Below, one piece after another: positions 10,585-20,444 of a DNA stretch of 64,000 nt. Numbering within the stretch: position 1 is the stretch's first letter; each line of letters opens with the position of its first letter. The notes beneath the pieces were generated by a model. That model was not told the origin of the DNA and made no database searches. It saw nothing but the letters and a program-made list of their open reading frames with translations. Where the stretch lies: the NCBI RefSeq assembly GCF_000152625.1, contig NZ_CH724156.1:3464602-3528601 (forward strand), given 5' to 3'. A program made the position numbers and the translations under genes. The DNA is from Roseovarius nubinhibens ISM (lineage in GTDB: Bacteria; Pseudomonadota; Alphaproteobacteria; Rhodobacterales; Rhodobacteraceae).

Positions 10585-10929
10585 TCATTCCATGGCCTCA
10601 GGAAAGGCTCGGCGCATGGCCTCGACATCGATGACGAGACGCGCCTCGTAATCCTCGGGATCGAACGGATCATCATAGGGCAGCACTTCGCGCCCAAAGA
10701 GCCAGGCGAGCCGCCCGGCATCGAGATTGCCGCGCTCAAAGGGCTCATCGCCGAAATGCTCCCAAAGCGCCGCGGCAAAGGCCGCATCGGCGCGCTTGTC
10801 CGCCGGCCGCCGGTCGCGATACCGCTCCCGCGCCACCAGAGGCGTCGCCCCCTTGGGATTGGCCCGGCGCAGGGTGAACTGGAAATCAGACCCCGGCAGA
10901 CGGCCGGGAAATCCGCGATGTTTGATCAT
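10585..10929 (-). CDS. Conserved-looking hypothetical protein
   Basis: 114-residue soluble, strongly charged protein (MIKHRGFPGRLPGSDFQFTL at the start; RLVIDVEAMRRAFPEAME at the end) with no signal peptide or membrane segment. Codon use is like the neighbouring genes and no long competing frame looks more credible. It lies within the pccB-pccA region, but its role is unknown. I do not recognise a named family. Confidence 0.6.
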   Translation of the reverse strand: MIKHRGFPGRLPGSDFQFTLRRANPKGATPLVARERYRDRRPADKRADAAFAAALWEHFGDEPFERGNLDAGRLAWLFGREVLPYDDPFDPEDYEARLVIDVEAMRRAFPEAME

Positions 10930-10965
10930 GCTTGGGCCTCCGCATCGATCTGGGCGGCGCGCATG

Positions 10966-10995
10966 AAAAACGGGACAGGCCCAAAGGCCCGCCCC
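10966..10995 (-). terminator. Rho-independent terminator of the 50-residue lipoprotein gene
   Basis: On the minus strand a 10-pair stem with two G-U pairs (GGGGCGGGCC / GGCCTGTCCC, loop TTTG) is followed by GTTTTTC. It lies 28 bases downstream of the stop at 11023. Confidence 0.7.
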
Positions 10996-11022
10996 GCGAA
11001 ACCCGAAATCGGGTCAGCGTGC

Positions 11023-11175
11023 TTAGTATTTGCCGCCGTATTTGGTCGTGGGCGCGGGCTCGACCGAAATCGGCTCCGGCTCGACGACAACGTATTCTTC
11101 TTCAGCTTGCTGGGCACAAGCTGCAACCATGGCCACGAGGCCGAGCGCGAGAAGGCTCTTGATACTGTTCGACAT
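11023..11175 (-). CDS. Very small lipoprotein (50 residues)
   Basis: ATG at 11175, TAA at 11023-11025. The product starts MSNSIKSLLALGLVAMVAAC, a lipoprotein signal with lipobox VAAC, then a short acidic, valine-rich tail (AQQAEEEYVVVEPEP) ending in KYGGKY. An AGGAGAC-like ribosome site sits just upstream, and a terminator follows the stop. The function is unknown; the mature peptide would be about 30 residues. Similar tiny lipoproteins are easily missed in annotation. Confidence 0.7.
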   Translation of the reverse strand: MSNSIKSLLALGLVAMVAACAQQAEEEYVVVEPEPISVEPAPTTKYGGKY

Positions 11176-11389
11176 GTTTGTCTCCTGTTTCTTGTTCGAG
11201 GGTTAAACGAGGCAAACGCCCCCACCTGCCCCGAAAACACGGTAACGGCCACCCGAGGGCAACCACCGTGCAAAATAGGCGATATCCATGTCAAAAGATA
11301 TGCGGAGAAACGCATCGAATTCCCCTGTGACTCAGAAGCCTCAACTCCCGCCAGGGCCGCAGAATCCGCCGCAAGATATTGTGTCCGCA

Positions 11390-11797
11390 TCAGAATTCCT
11401 CCCAGATACAGACGCCGTTTTCGACGCGAAACGCCTCGAACACCTGCGCGACACCGGGCGTCGGCTCGCCGAACACGGTCTTGGCCCCGGCCAGGGAAAT
11501 CACCACCTGATCGGGCTGCGGACCGACGCTGGGCAGCCGCGGCACAGCATAGCTGTCGCACAGATATTGCAGATCGCTCATCACCGCGTCGAACCCTCCT
11601 TCCGTCACTTCAAACCCGTCCTGCACAAAGCGGAACCTGTAGATGAGCCCCGGCCCCGGCCGGTCGCTCAGAGTTTCGTGCAAATGCGCCACCCCGCCCG
11701 AAGGCAGCGGCAGCAATTCGGGCAAGGCGGCCTGCCCCGACGCCCCGACCGTTCCACAGAACAGCCAGACCCCGGTCAGCGCCGCCGCCCGCCCCAT
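11390..11797 (-). CDS. Small secreted protein coupled to pccB
   Basis: 135-residue product with an N-terminal hydrophobic export signal ([23 protein letters not shown]). The rest contains YRFRFVQDGF, a segment DLQYLCDSYAVPRLP and a C-terminal CIWEEF. It may belong to a Rhodobacteraceae unknown-function family (DUF6497-like, from memory and not checked). The ATG overlaps the pccB stop as TGATG, so translation is coupled to pccB; the frame also opens 10 codons earlier but that part lies inside pccB. Why a periplasmic protein is coupled to a carboxylase subunit is unclear. Confidence 0.65.
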   Translation of the reverse strand: MGRAAALTGVWLFCGTVGASGQAALPELLPLPSGGVAHLHETLSDRPGPGLIYRFRFVQDGFEVTEGGFDAVMSDLQYLCDSYAVPRLPSVGPQPDQVVISLAGAKTVFGEPTPGVAQVFEAFRVENGVCIWEEF

Positions 11798-13329
11798 CAC
11801 AGCGGAATATTGTCGTGTTTCTTCCACGGCATGTCATGCGCCTTGTTGCGCAGGCTGGCAATCGCCCGGCTGACCCGCACCCGCGTGCTGCGCGGCATGA
11901 TCACCTCGTCGATAAACCCGCGCTCGGCGGCCACGAAGGGATTGGCGAACCGATCCTCGTAATTCTTGGTATGGGCCGCGATCTTTTCCGGATCGCCCAG
12001 ATCGGCGCGATGGATGATCTCCGTCGCCCCCTTGGCGCCCATCACCGCCACCTCGGCGGTGGGCCAGGCATAGTTGAAATCGCCGCGCAGATGTTTCGAC
12101 GACATCACCACATAGGCCCCGCCATAGGCTTTGCGGGTGATCACCGTAACCTTCGGCACCGTCGCCTCGCCATAGGCAAAGAGCAGCTTGGCGCCATGTT
12201 TGATCACCCCGTTATACTCCTGGCTCGTCCCCGGCAGGAAGCCCGGCACATCCACCAGCGTCAGGATCGGAATGTCGAAACAGTCGCAGAACCGCACGAA
12301 CCGCGCCGCCTTGCGAGCGCTGTCAATGTCGAGAACCCCGGCCAGAACCATCGGCTGGTTGGCCACCACACCGACCGTCCGCCCCTCGAGACGGATAAAG
12401 CCGGTGATCATGTTCTTGGCGAAATCCTCCTGGATCTCGTAGAAATCCCCCTCATCCGCCAGTTTGAGGATCAATTCCTTCATGTCATAGGGCGTGTTGG
12501 GATTGTCGGGCACCAGCGTGTCGAGGCTCGGCTCGACCCGGTCGGGCGCGTCAAAGAACGGCCGTTTCGGCGGTTTCTGCCGGTTGTTGAGCGGCAGGAA
12601 ATCGACCAGACGCCGCACTTCGGCCAGCGCTTCGACATCGTTCTCAAACGCCGCATCCGCGACCGAGCTTTTCTTGGTATGGGTGCTCGCCCCGCCGAGC
12701 TCTTCGGCGCTCACCTGCTCGTTGGTCACGGTCTTGACCACATCCGGGCCGGTCACGAACATGTAAGAGCTGTCTTTCACCATGAAGATGAAATCGGTCA
12801 TCGCCGGGCTATAGACCGCGCCGCCGGCACAGGGGCCCATGATCACGCTGATCTGCGGCACCACGCCCGAGGCCATGATGTTGCGCTGAAAGACTTCGCC
12901 ATAGCCCGCGAGACTGTCGACGCCTTCCTGAATGCGCGCACCGCCCGAATCGTTGATCCCGATGATCGGCGCGCCATTCTGCACCGCCATATCCATGATC
13001 TTGCAGATCTTCTGCGCATGGGTGGCCGAGACCGACCCGCCCAGCACGGTAAAGTCCTGGCTGAACACATAGACCTGACGGCCATTGATCGTGCCCCAGC
13101 CGGTCACCACCCCGTCGCCATAGGGTTGGTTCTCTTCCATGCCGAAATCGGTGCAGCGATGGGTCATGAACATGTCGAACTCTTCGAAACTGCCCTCGTC
13201 GAGCAGCAGATCGATCCGCTCGCGCGCCGTCAGCTTGCCGCGCCCATGCTGCGCGTCGATGCGCTTTTGCCCACCGCCAAGCCGCGCCTGACCGCGGCGG
13301 TCTTCCAAGGTCTGAAGAATATCTTTCAC
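11797..13329 (-). CDS. pccB: Propionyl-CoA carboxylase beta subunit
   Basis: Carboxyltransferase subunit that moves CO2 from PccA-bound biotin to propionyl-CoA. The 510-residue product has two crotonase-fold carboxyltransferase halves, with oxyanion-hole glycine segments ([28 protein letters not shown]) and the C-terminal [15 protein letters not shown]. The length and the start [20 protein letters not shown] fit the family. It is the first gene of its unit; a cluster of TTTGCAAA-like sites lies 70-118 bases upstream, consistent with control by PccR encoded 1.5 kb away. Confidence 0.96.
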   Translation of the reverse strand: MKDILQTLEDRRGQARLGGGQKRIDAQHGRGKLTARERIDLLLDEGSFEEFDMFMTHRCTDFGMEENQPYGDGVVTGWGTINGRQVYVFSQDFTVLGGSVSATHAQKICKIMDMAVQNGAPIIGINDSGGARIQEGVDSLAGYGEVFQRNIMASGVVPQISVIMGPCAGGAVYSPAMTDFIFMVKDSSYMFVTGPDVVKTVTNEQVSAEELGGASTHTKKSSVADAAFENDVEALAEVRRLVDFLPLNNRQKPPKRPFFDAPDRVEPSLDTLVPDNPNTPYDMKELILKLADEGDFYEIQEDFAKNMITGFIRLEGRTVGVVANQPMVLAGVLDIDSARKAARFVRFCDCFDIPILTLVDVPGFLPGTSQEYNGVIKHGAKLLFAYGEATVPKVTVITRKAYGGAYVVMSSKHLRGDFNYAWPTAEVAVMGAKGATEIIHRADLGDPEKIAAHTKNYEDRFANPFVAAERGFIDEVIMPRSTRVRVSRAIASLRNKAHDMPWKKHDNIPL

Positions 13330-13398
13330 AACTGGCCTCCCGGGATTTTTCCCATCTATAGGCGGCGCATCGCGCCCCGTGAAGCGCTATTCAGCAAA

Positions 13399-13447
13399 TT
13401 TGCAAATACTTGCGAAACATGCGGTGCAATACTGCAAATCAGCAAAT
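13399..13447. promoter_or_regulatory. Candidate PccR operator in the pccB / MFS divergent promoter
   Basis: A perfect TTTGCAAA (13399-13406) is followed one turn later by CTTGCGAA (13409-13416), then ACTGCAAAT (13431-13439) and CAGCAAAT (13440-13447). TTTGCAAA-type half-sites are the known target of the short-chain acyl-CoA regulators RamB/PccR. The sites lie between two divergent genes, so they could control pccB and the exporter together. Confidence 0.7.
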
Positions 13448-13554
13448 CCTCCGCCGCCGCCCCCCGCTCGCCCCGGCACAAAGCCCGGCACAAAATTGTA
13501 CCAAACGGTTCATCCCCGATGGACTTTGCCAAAATCCTGACCTAACCGAAGAAC

Positions 13555-14781
13555 ATGCAAGAGACGCCGACGGTCCGTTTTGGCGACCGAACCACCGCAC
13601 CCCATATCGTGACCCTCATCCTGCTGGCCGGGATTTCGGCGCTTGCGATGAACATCTTCCTGCCCTCCCTGCCCGGCATGACGGCGCATTTCGACACCGA
13701 TTACCGGCTGATGCAGCTCTCGGTGGCGCTCTACCTCGCCGTCAACGCGATGCTGCAGATCCTGATGGGCCCGGTCTCCGACCGTTTCGGTCGCCGCCCG
13801 GTGATCCTCGGCGGGTTGATCATCTTCATGATCGCCACCGTCGGCTGTATCTTCGCCCCCAATGTCACCGTCTTTCTCGCCTGCCGCATGGCCCAGGCCG
13901 CCGTGGTCGCCGCCATGGCGCTGAGCCGCGCCGTGGTGCGCGACATGGTTCCCCAGGACCGCGCCGCCTCGATGATCGGCTATGTCACCATGGGCATGAC
14001 CGTGGCCCCGATGATCGGCCCCGCCATCGGCGGCGTGCTCGACGAGAGCTTTGGCTGGCAGGCCAATTTCTGGGCGCTGCTGATCCTCGGCGGGCTGGTG
14101 ACCTGGCTCACCTGGTCCGATCTCGGCGAAACCGCCCCCAAGAGCGAGTTGTCGATCTTCCGCCAATTCGGCGAATATCCCGAACTGCTCACCGCGCCGC
14201 GGTTTTGGGGCTATGCGCTGGCCTCGGGCCTGTCGTCGGGGGCCTTCTTCGCCTATCTCGGCGGTGCGCCCTATGTGGGCGATCACGTCTTCGGCCTGTC
14301 GCCCTCTGAAGTGGGTTTCTTCTTCGGCGCGCCCGCCGTCGGCTATTTCGTCGGCAATTTCCTCTCCGGCCGCTACTCGGTCCGCGCCGGCGTCAACAAG
14401 ATGGTGCTCTGGGGCACGCTGATCAACGCCTCCGGCATTCTGGTCAATCTCGGCCTGTTCTGGGCCGGGCTCGCCAATGAGATCACCTTCTTCGCCCTGA
14501 TGACCATGGTCGGGCTCGGCAATGGCATGACCATTCCCAACGCCACCGCCGGCGCGCTCTCGGTGCGCCCGCATCTGGCCGGCACCGCCTCGGGGCTTGC
14601 AGGCGCCTTGATGATCGGCCTCGGCGCCGGGCTCTCGGCGCTGGCCGGCGCGGTGCTCACCGAAGGCTCGGGCGCGACGCCGCTCCTGTGGGTGATGCTC
14701 GCCACCGCCCTGCCCGCCATCGCCGCCATCTCCTTCGTGATCCACCGCGAGAAACGACTGGTGGCCGAGGCCCGTCTCTAA
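13555..14781 (+). CDS. Bcr/CflA-type MFS drug/metabolite exporter
   Basis: 408-residue inner-membrane protein with about 12 hydrophobic segments. It has the MFS motif GPVSDRFGRRPVIL after the second segment and IFLPSLPGM early in the first, typical of the Bcr/CflA (DHA1) drug-resistance group. It is divergent from pccB and shares the operator-bearing intergenic region with it, and lies 91 bases upstream of pccR on the same strand. The substrate is unknown; export of a propionate-related compound is only a guess from context. Confidence 0.85.
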   Translation: MQETPTVRFGDRTTAPHIVTLILLAGISALAMNIFLPSLPGMTAHFDTDYRLMQLSVALYLAVNAMLQILMGPVSDRFGRRPVILGGLIIFMIATVGCIFAPNVTVFLACRMAQAAVVAAMALSRAVVRDMVPQDRAASMIGYVTMGMTVAPMIGPAIGGVLDESFGWQANFWALLILGGLVTWLTWSDLGETAPKSELSIFRQFGEYPELLTAPRFWGYALASGLSSGAFFAYLGGAPYVGDHVFGLSPSEVGFFFGAPAVGYFVGNFLSGRYSVRAGVNKMVLWGTLINASGILVNLGLFWAGLANEITFFALMTMVGLGNGMTIPNATAGALSVRPHLAGTASGLAGALMIGLGAGLSALAGAVLTEGSGATPLLWVMLATALPAIAAISFVIHREKRLVAEARL

Positions 14782-14825
14782 CCGCCCCTCCTCTCCCCCA
14801 TACCTCGCCCCCTTGACGGGCCGAG

Positions 14826-14863
14826 TTTGCAAACACATGATGCGCCAACCGCAAATCTGCAAA
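14826..14863 (+). promoter_or_regulatory. Candidate PccR operator in front of pccR
   Basis: A perfect TTTGCAAA (14826-14833) plus CCGCAAAT (14849-14856) and TCTGCAAA (14856-14863), ending 10 bases before the pccR start codon. The position over the ribosome site suggests autorepression. Confidence 0.65.
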
Positions 14864-14872
14864 GGCGCACCC

Positions 14873-16270
14873 ATGGCCCCTCGCAAACTCTACGCCGGTG
14901 CCAAGCTGCGCGAGACCCGCAGCCGCCTCGGCCTGACCCAAAAAGACTTCGCCGCCCGGCTCGGCGTGAGCCTCCCGTACCTGAACCAAATGGAGAATAA
15001 TAACCGTCCAGTGAGCACCACCGTGGTGCTGGCCCTGGCGCAGGAATTTGGCTTCGACGTCACCGAGCTTGGCTCGGGCGACGCCGAACGCATGGTCTCC
15101 GACATGCGCGAAGCGCTGGCCGATCCGGTCTTCTCCGACCCGCCGCCGCTCTCCGACCTGCGCCTCGCCGCAGGCAATGCCCCGGCCCTCGCCCGCGCCT
15201 TTCTCGAACTGCACGCCGCCTACCGCCAGACCCATGAACGGCTCGCCTCCCTCGACGAGGCGCTGGGCCGCGACGACGCCCAGACCCAGCAAAGCCCGTG
15301 GAACGAGGTCCGCGATTTCTTTCACTATTGCGACAATTACGTCGATGCGGTGGACCGCGCCGCCGAACGGTTTGGCACGCTCGACAAGCCCGGCCAGACG
15401 GTGACCGACAAGGCCCGCAGCGCCCTGCAGGACCGCGGCATCTCGGTCGTGCTCGCCGACACCGACCCGGTGCGCCAATTCGACCGCGAACGCGGGATAC
15501 TCCAACTCTCCTCCCGCGCCGCCCCCGAAACCCGCAGCTTTCAGATGCTCCTGCAACTGGCGCTCCTGACCCAGGACAAGCTTTTCGAGGCGACGCTCGA
15601 TCTCGCCCGGTTCCAATCCGACGAGGCCCGCGCCATCGCCAAGATCGGCCTCGCCAATTACTACGCAGGCGCCGCGCTCATGCCCTATGGCGCTTTCCTC
15701 GCCGCCGCCCGCGACCAGCGCCACGATCTCGAACGGCTCGCCAACCGCTTTGGCGCCTCCATCGAACAGGTGGCGCATAGGCTCTCAACCCTGCAACGCC
15801 CCGGCGCCAAGGGCATCCCCTTCTTCTTCGTCCGCGTCGATCAGGCCGGCACCATCACCAAACGCCACTCCGCCACCCATATGCAATTCGCCCGCTACGG
15901 CGGCGCCTGCCCGCTCTGGAACGTGCATCAGGCGTTTGAAACCCCGGGCCGCTTCCTGCGGCAACTGGCCGAAACCCCCGACGGCATCCGCTATATCAAC
16001 CTCGCCCGCGACGTCTCGAAACAGGGCGGCTCCTTTGGCGCGCCGGTGCGCCGCTTTGCCATCGCGCTGGGCTGCGAGGTCAAACATGCCGAGGCGCTGG
16101 TCTATGCCGACGGGCTCGATCTCGACACCGCCCAGGCGTTCGAGCCGATCGGCATCTCCTGCCGCATCTGCGAACGCACCGATTGCCACCAACGCTCGAT
16201 CCCGCCGCTGGAACGACGGCTCACCATCACCCCCGACGCCCGTGGCGTGCTGCCCTATGAGGTCGGCTGA
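14873..16270 (+). CDS. pccR: Short-chain acyl-CoA regulator PccR (ScfR family)
   Basis: XRE-type regulator of propionyl-CoA assimilation, known in Rhodobacter sphaeroides to sense acyl-CoA status and control pccB. The 465-residue product has an N-terminal helix-turn-helix (LGLTQKDFAARLGVSLPYLNQMENNNRPVS split over two helices, residues about 18-45), a middle region related to the IrrE/DUF955 fold but without an HExxH metal motif (EARAIAKIGLANYYAGAAL), and the C-terminal DUF2083-type domain with CRICERTDCHQR. ATG 14873 is chosen as it begins MAPRKLYAGAKLRETR. TTTGCAAA-like sites precede this gene and pccB. Confidence 0.9.
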   Translation: MAPRKLYAGAKLRETRSRLGLTQKDFAARLGVSLPYLNQMENNNRPVSTTVVLALAQEFGFDVTELGSGDAERMVSDMREALADPVFSDPPPLSDLRLAAGNAPALARAFLELHAAYRQTHERLASLDEALGRDDAQTQQSPWNEVRDFFHYCDNYVDAVDRAAERFGTLDKPGQTVTDKARSALQDRGISVVLADTDPVRQFDRERGILQLSSRAAPETRSFQMLLQLALLTQDKLFEATLDLARFQSDEARAIAKIGLANYYAGAALMPYGAFLAAARDQRHDLERLANRFGASIEQVAHRLSTLQRPGAKGIPFFFVRVDQAGTITKRHSATHMQFARYGGACPLWNVHQAFETPGRFLRQLAETPDGIRYINLARDVSKQGGSFGAPVRRFAIALGCEVKHAEALVYADGLDLDTAQAFEPIGISCRICERTDCHQRSIPPLERRLTITPDARGVLPYEVG

Positions 16271-16298
16271 CGCCGCGCCCTCTGGCCCCCGTCGCGCA

Positions 16299-16354
16299 GG
16301 GGTATTTGCCAACCAGAAAGAGGCGCAAGTCACTCTTTTTGGTTAAAAATACCC
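16299..16354. repeat. Inverted pair of the dispersed CCAGAAAGA element
   Basis: GGGTATTTGCCAACCAGAAA at about 16300 is mirrored by TTTTTGGTTAAAAATACCC ending near 16353, giving an imperfect stem of about 20 pairs with a short loop. It sits between the converging stops of pccR and betA and probably acts as a bidirectional terminator. The left arm matches the family at 3981, 30433, 46216 and 61657. Confidence 0.65.
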
Positions 16355-16376
16355 AAATCCAACAGCGGCCACAGGC

Positions 16377-18035
16377 CTAGCGCTGCGCAGCGTCCCAGTC
16401 GGGATGCAGCCAAGGCTCGGCATTGTCGGGCGCCAGCGGCGCCCGGCCCAGCACATGATCCGCGACCTTCTCGCCCGTCATGATCGACGGCGCATTGAGA
16501 TTGCCATTGGTGATGCGCGGGAAGATGCTGCTGTCGGCGACGCGCAGCCCTTCGACCCCGATCACCCGCGCCTCCGGGTCGACCACCGAGCGCGGATCCT
16601 CCGCCCGCCCCATCCGGCAGGTGCCGCAGGGGTGATAGGCGCTCTCCACATGCTCGCGGATGAAATCGTCCAGCGCCGCATCCGATTGCGCCGCTTCCCC
16701 GGGCTGGATCTCGTGGCGCACATAGGGTTGGAACGCCTCCTGCGCGAAAATCTCGCGGGTGAGCCGGATACAGCGCCGGAAATCCGCCCAGTCGCTGTCG
16801 TCGCTCATATAGTTGAAGAGGATCTTCGGGTCCGCCGCCGGGTCCTTGCTGCGCAGGCTCACCGCCCCGCGCGAGACGCTGCGCATCGGGCCGACATGGG
16901 CCTGAAACCCGTGCCCCTCGGCCGAGGCCTGCCCGTCATAGCGCACCGCGATGGGCAGGAAATGATACTGGATATCCGGATAGTCCACCCCCTCCCGCGA
17001 CCGGATGAAGGCGGCGCTTTCGAACTGGTTCGACGCCCCCGGCCCGGTCCGGGTGAAGAGCCAGCGCGCCCCCACATAGGCCTTGCCCAAGAGGCTCCAG
17101 TATTTGTAGAGGCTCACCGGCTGGCTCGCCGCCATCTGGATATAGAGCTCGAGGTGATCCTGCAGGTTCTGCCCGACGCCCGGCCGGTCGGCCAGCACCT
17201 CGATCCCATGCTCTGCGAGATGCGCGCCGGGGCCGATCCCCGACAGCATCAGAAGCTTGGGCGAATTGATCGACGACGCCGCGAGGATCACCTCCGCCTC
17301 TGCCCGGATCACCTCGACCTTGCCGCCGCGCAAGACTTCGACGCCGCGCGCCCGCCCCTCTTCGATCACCACCCGCCGCGCCAGCGCCCGCACCAGCGTG
17401 CAATTCTCGCGCCTGAGCGCCGGTTTGAGATAGGCATTGGCCGCCGACCAGCGCCGCCCTTTCCAGACCGTCATGTCAAAGGGGCCGAACCCCTCTTGCT
17501 GATGCCCGTTATAGTCGCCGGTCACCGGATAGCCCGCCTGCCGCCCGGCCTCGACAAAGGCCCGGGTCAGCGGGTTGGCGCGTGTCCCCCGCGTGATATG
17601 GAGCGGGCCGTCCTTGCCGCGCCACGCCGGATCGCCGCCATGGCCGCCATCATGCCAATTCTCCAGCCGCTTGTAATAGGGCAGCACATCGGCATAGCCC
17701 CAGCCCGCCGCGCCCTCGTCGCGCCAATGGTCGAAATCCTTGGCATGTCCGCGCACATAGATCATGCCGTTGATGCTGCTCGACCCGCCGATCACCTTGC
17801 CGCGCGGACAGGCGAGACGCCGCCCGCCGAGATGCGGCTCGGGCTCGGTCTCATAGCCCCAGTCATAGCGTTTCATGTTCATCGGATAGCTGAGCGCCCC
17901 GGGCATCTGGATGAACGGCCCCGCATCGGTGCCGCCATGCTCGATGACGATGACCCGCTTGCCCGCCTCGGCCAGCCGATAGGCCATGGCACAGCCCGCG
18001 CTGCCCGCGCCGACGATCACATACTCTGCCTGCAT
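16377..18035 (-). CDS. betA: Choline dehydrogenase
   Basis: FAD-dependent GMC-family oxidoreductase that oxidises choline to betaine aldehyde, at the inner membrane. The 552-residue product starts with the dinucleotide-binding fold [22 protein letters not shown], continues with the GMC signature around [19 protein letters not shown], and ends with the catalytic His region [10 protein letters not shown] and the FAD-site segment [14 protein letters not shown]. It starts one base after the betC stop, so it belongs to a betI-betC-betA operon. No betaine aldehyde dehydrogenase gene (betB) is in the cluster. Confidence 0.93.
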   Translation of the reverse strand: MQAEYVIVGAGSAGCAMAYRLAEAGKRVIVIEHGGTDAGPFIQMPGALSYPMNMKRYDWGYETEPEPHLGGRRLACPRGKVIGGSSSINGMIYVRGHAKDFDHWRDEGAAGWGYADVLPYYKRLENWHDGGHGGDPAWRGKDGPLHITRGTRANPLTRAFVEAGRQAGYPVTGDYNGHQQEGFGPFDMTVWKGRRWSAANAYLKPALRRENCTLVRALARRVVIEEGRARGVEVLRGGKVEVIRAEAEVILAASSINSPKLLMLSGIGPGAHLAEHGIEVLADRPGVGQNLQDHLELYIQMAASQPVSLYKYWSLLGKAYVGARWLFTRTGPGASNQFESAAFIRSREGVDYPDIQYHFLPIAVRYDGQASAEGHGFQAHVGPMRSVSRGAVSLRSKDPAADPKILFNYMSDDSDWADFRRCIRLTREIFAQEAFQPYVRHEIQPGEAAQSDAALDDFIREHVESAYHPCGTCRMGRAEDPRSVVDPEARVIGVEGLRVADSSIFPRITNGNLNAPSIMTGEKVADHVLGRAPLAPDNAEPWLHPDWDAAQR

Positions 18036-18036
18036 G

Positions 18037-19545
18037 TCACTCACCCCGCGGGAACCGTTGATTTTCCTCGACCACGTTGAGGTCCATGTGATTGCGCATA
18101 TAGCGCTCGCTGGCGTCGCGCAGCGGCTGGTAATCCCACGGGTAATAGCCGCCCTGCCTGAGCGCCTCATAGACCACCCACCGCCGCGCCTGGCTCTCGC
18201 GCACCTGCGCATCGAACGCCTCGAGATCCCAACGCGCCGCCGCCTCGACCCGGAACCTCTCGAGCACCTCGCGATGCTCCGACAGCTCGGCCAGATTGGT
18301 CAATTCATGCGGATCGGCCTCAAGATCGAACAATTGCTCAGGGTCGAGCGCGCAATTGGTGTATTTCCACCGCCCCGCCCGCAAGCACACCAGCGGCGAA
18401 TTCGACGCCTCGGCCGCATATTCCATCGCCACCGGGCTGCGCCGCTCGGCACCCTGGCCCAGCGGCACGAGGCTCTCGCCCGCGACCCAGGGCATCACCT
18501 CGGACATATCGACCCCGGCCAGATCGCAGAGCGTCGGACAGACGTCGATATTGCTCACCGGCGCCTCGATCAGACCCGGCGCCATCTCGGGCGACGACAC
18601 CATCAAGGGCACCCGCGACGAGCCCTCGTAGAAGCACATCTTGAACCACAGCCCCCGCTCGCCGAGCATATCGCCATGATCCGACACAAAGAGGATCACC
18701 GCCTCCTGCCGCGTCGCCTCGAGCGCCTCCATCACCTCGCCGATCTTGTCGTCGAGATAGGAAATATTGGCGAAATACGCCCGGCGCGACCGGCGGATAT
18801 CTTCTTCCGTGATGTCGAAATTACGCCAGTCATTGGCGTCGAAAATCCGCTGCGCATGGGGGTCGTGATCGGCATAGTCCATCGCCGGCACCTCGGGCAG
18901 AAGATGGGCGCAATCCTCGTAGAGATCCCAGTATTTCTTGCGCGCCACATAGGGGTCATGCGGATGGGTGAAACTCACCGTGAGACACCAGGGCCGCGCA
19001 TCATGGCCCCGCGCCAGATCATAGACCTTGGCCCGCGCGTGATAGGCGACCTCATCGTCATATTCCATCTGGTTGGAAATCTCGGCCACCCCTGCCCCGG
19101 TGACGCTGCCCATATTGTGATACCACCAATCGATGCGCTCGCCCGGCTTGCGATAATCCGGCGTCCAGCCGAAATCGGCTGGATAAATATCGGTGGTCAG
19201 CCGCTCTTCGAACCCGTGCATCTGATCGGGGCCAACGAAATGCATCTTGCCCGAAAGACAGGTCTGATAGCCCGCCCGCCGCAGATGATGCGCATAGGTC
19301 GGAATATCGGCGGCGAACTCGGCCGCATTGTCATAGACCCGGCTGCGCGACGGCAGCAGCCCGGACATAAAACTCGCCCGCCCCGGCGCACAGAGCGGGC
19401 TCGCCGTATAGGCGTTTTTGAACCGGGTCGACCGCGCCGCCAGCTTCTTGAGATTGGGCGCATGCAGCCACTCGGCAGGCCCATCGGGGAACAGCGTCCC
19501 ATTGAGCTGATCCACCATGAAAATCAGGATATTGGGGGCAGTCAT
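18037..19545 (-). CDS. betC: Choline sulfatase
   Basis: Hydrolyses choline-O-sulfate to choline and sulfate. The 502-residue product is a type I sulfatase: N-terminal metal-binding [13 protein letters not shown], the formylglycine motif CxPxR as LCAPGRASF (Cys 52 is the residue to be modified), and the histidine/aspartate motif [15 protein letters not shown]. The C-terminal tail with [20 protein letters not shown] is typical of BetC. It overlaps betI by four bases (ATGA) and is followed one base later by betA. Confidence 0.95.
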   Translation of the reverse strand: MTAPNILIFMVDQLNGTLFPDGPAEWLHAPNLKKLAARSTRFKNAYTASPLCAPGRASFMSGLLPSRSRVYDNAAEFAADIPTYAHHLRRAGYQTCLSGKMHFVGPDQMHGFEERLTTDIYPADFGWTPDYRKPGERIDWWYHNMGSVTGAGVAEISNQMEYDDEVAYHARAKVYDLARGHDARPWCLTVSFTHPHDPYVARKKYWDLYEDCAHLLPEVPAMDYADHDPHAQRIFDANDWRNFDITEEDIRRSRRAYFANISYLDDKIGEVMEALEATRQEAVILFVSDHGDMLGERGLWFKMCFYEGSSRVPLMVSSPEMAPGLIEAPVSNIDVCPTLCDLAGVDMSEVMPWVAGESLVPLGQGAERRSPVAMEYAAEASNSPLVCLRAGRWKYTNCALDPEQLFDLEADPHELTNLAELSEHREVLERFRVEAAARWDLEAFDAQVRESQARRWVVYEALRQGGYYPWDYQPLRDASERYMRNHMDLNVVEENQRFPRGE

Positions 19546-20132
19546 TCTGCGCTCTCCTTGCTCAGGGCGCTGTCCAGATAGGACAGCATGACATCAATCG
19601 CCGCATCCCCGGCGAGCGGATCGCGGCGCAGCGCCTGCCGCAGGTAGAGCCCGTCGATCATCGCCGCGAGCCCCCGCGTCACAAGCCGCGCCTCGGCGGC
19701 GGGCATCATCTGACGCAGCGCATGGTTGAGGTTCGACCGCAGCCGCCGCTGATAGATATGCAAGAGCCGTGACGCCTCGTCGGATTTGAGCGCCTGCACA
19801 TAGAAATTGAGCCAGGCCGCCACCGTCTCATTGCGAAACTGGGTGCGGGCGAAACTGGCGCGGATGATCGCCTCGACCCGTTCGCGCGGCGTTTTGGCCA
19901 TCGACAGCGCGCCGCGCACCTCGGCCCCGTAAAGCCCGAGGATATGGCGCATGGCGGCGGTAAAGATCTGCTCCTTGCCGCCGAAATAATGATGCGCCAG
20001 CGCGCTCGACATGCCCGCCCGCTTGGCGATCTGGCTCACCGTCACATCGAGCGTGCCGCGCAGGCCGACCTCGTGGATCGTCGCCTCGACCAAGGCCGAG
20101 CGCCGGATCGGCTCCATTCCAAGCTTGGGCAT
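19542..20132 (-). CDS. betI: Transcriptional repressor BetI
   Basis: TetR-family choline-responsive repressor of bet genes. The 196-residue product has an N-terminal helix-turn-helix (TVSQIAKRAGMSSALAHHYF, about residues 29-48) and the BetI ligand domain ending in [16 protein letters not shown]. The ATG at 20132 (MPKLGMEPIRR) is chosen over longer frames because it matches the family N-terminus. It is the first gene of betI-betC-betA; a palindrome resembling a BetI site lies 50 bases upstream. Confidence 0.94.
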   Translation of the reverse strand: MPKLGMEPIRRSALVEATIHEVGLRGTLDVTVSQIAKRAGMSSALAHHYFGGKEQIFTAAMRHILGLYGAEVRGALSMAKTPRERVEAIIRASFARTQFRNETVAAWLNFYVQALKSDEASRLLHIYQRRLRSNLNHALRQMMPAAEARLVTRGLAAMIDGLYLRQALRRDPLAGDAAIDVMLSYLDSALSKESAE

Positions 20133-20181
20133 AGCGGGGCTCCGATAGAAAAAACTTGTCTCAATCGGATATTGGCGTTTA

Positions 20182-20195
20182 ATTGACTCGTCAAT
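20182..20195. promoter_or_regulatory. Candidate BetI operator
   Basis: Perfect palindrome ATTGAC-TC-GTCAAT, in an AT-rich stretch 50 bases upstream of betI and 250 bases upstream of the divergent solute-binding protein gene. BetI boxes are AT-rich palindromes of this kind. The rest of the 20133-20444 gap holds no gene that I can support. Confidence 0.7.
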
Positions 20196-20444
20196 CAATA
20201 AAAAACCGACCGACTCCCGCCAGAGTACGATTTGTAAAAATTGAAGCGCGGGCAAGAAATTAGGTTGCGTGCCCGGCGACGCTCGCCGTATCTTTTGCGC
20301 ATGGGACCATAACACCATCACCCCGGCCGCACGGGGAAACTGTCGCAGATCCGGGCGTTCCCCTTAAACGGAACGCTCTGCTGCCGGTCCTCCCCTCCCG
20401 GTCGGAAATAACGAATGAAGACAACGACTCAGGGAGAATAGTTC

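Noticed and set aside
9815..10588. 257-codon minus-strand frame starting with an ATGA overlap at 10588
   Set aside because: The start overlap is attractive, but the frame runs antisense-like through a lipoprotein gene and its terminator and has no recognisable product; only the first 60 codons could be real.
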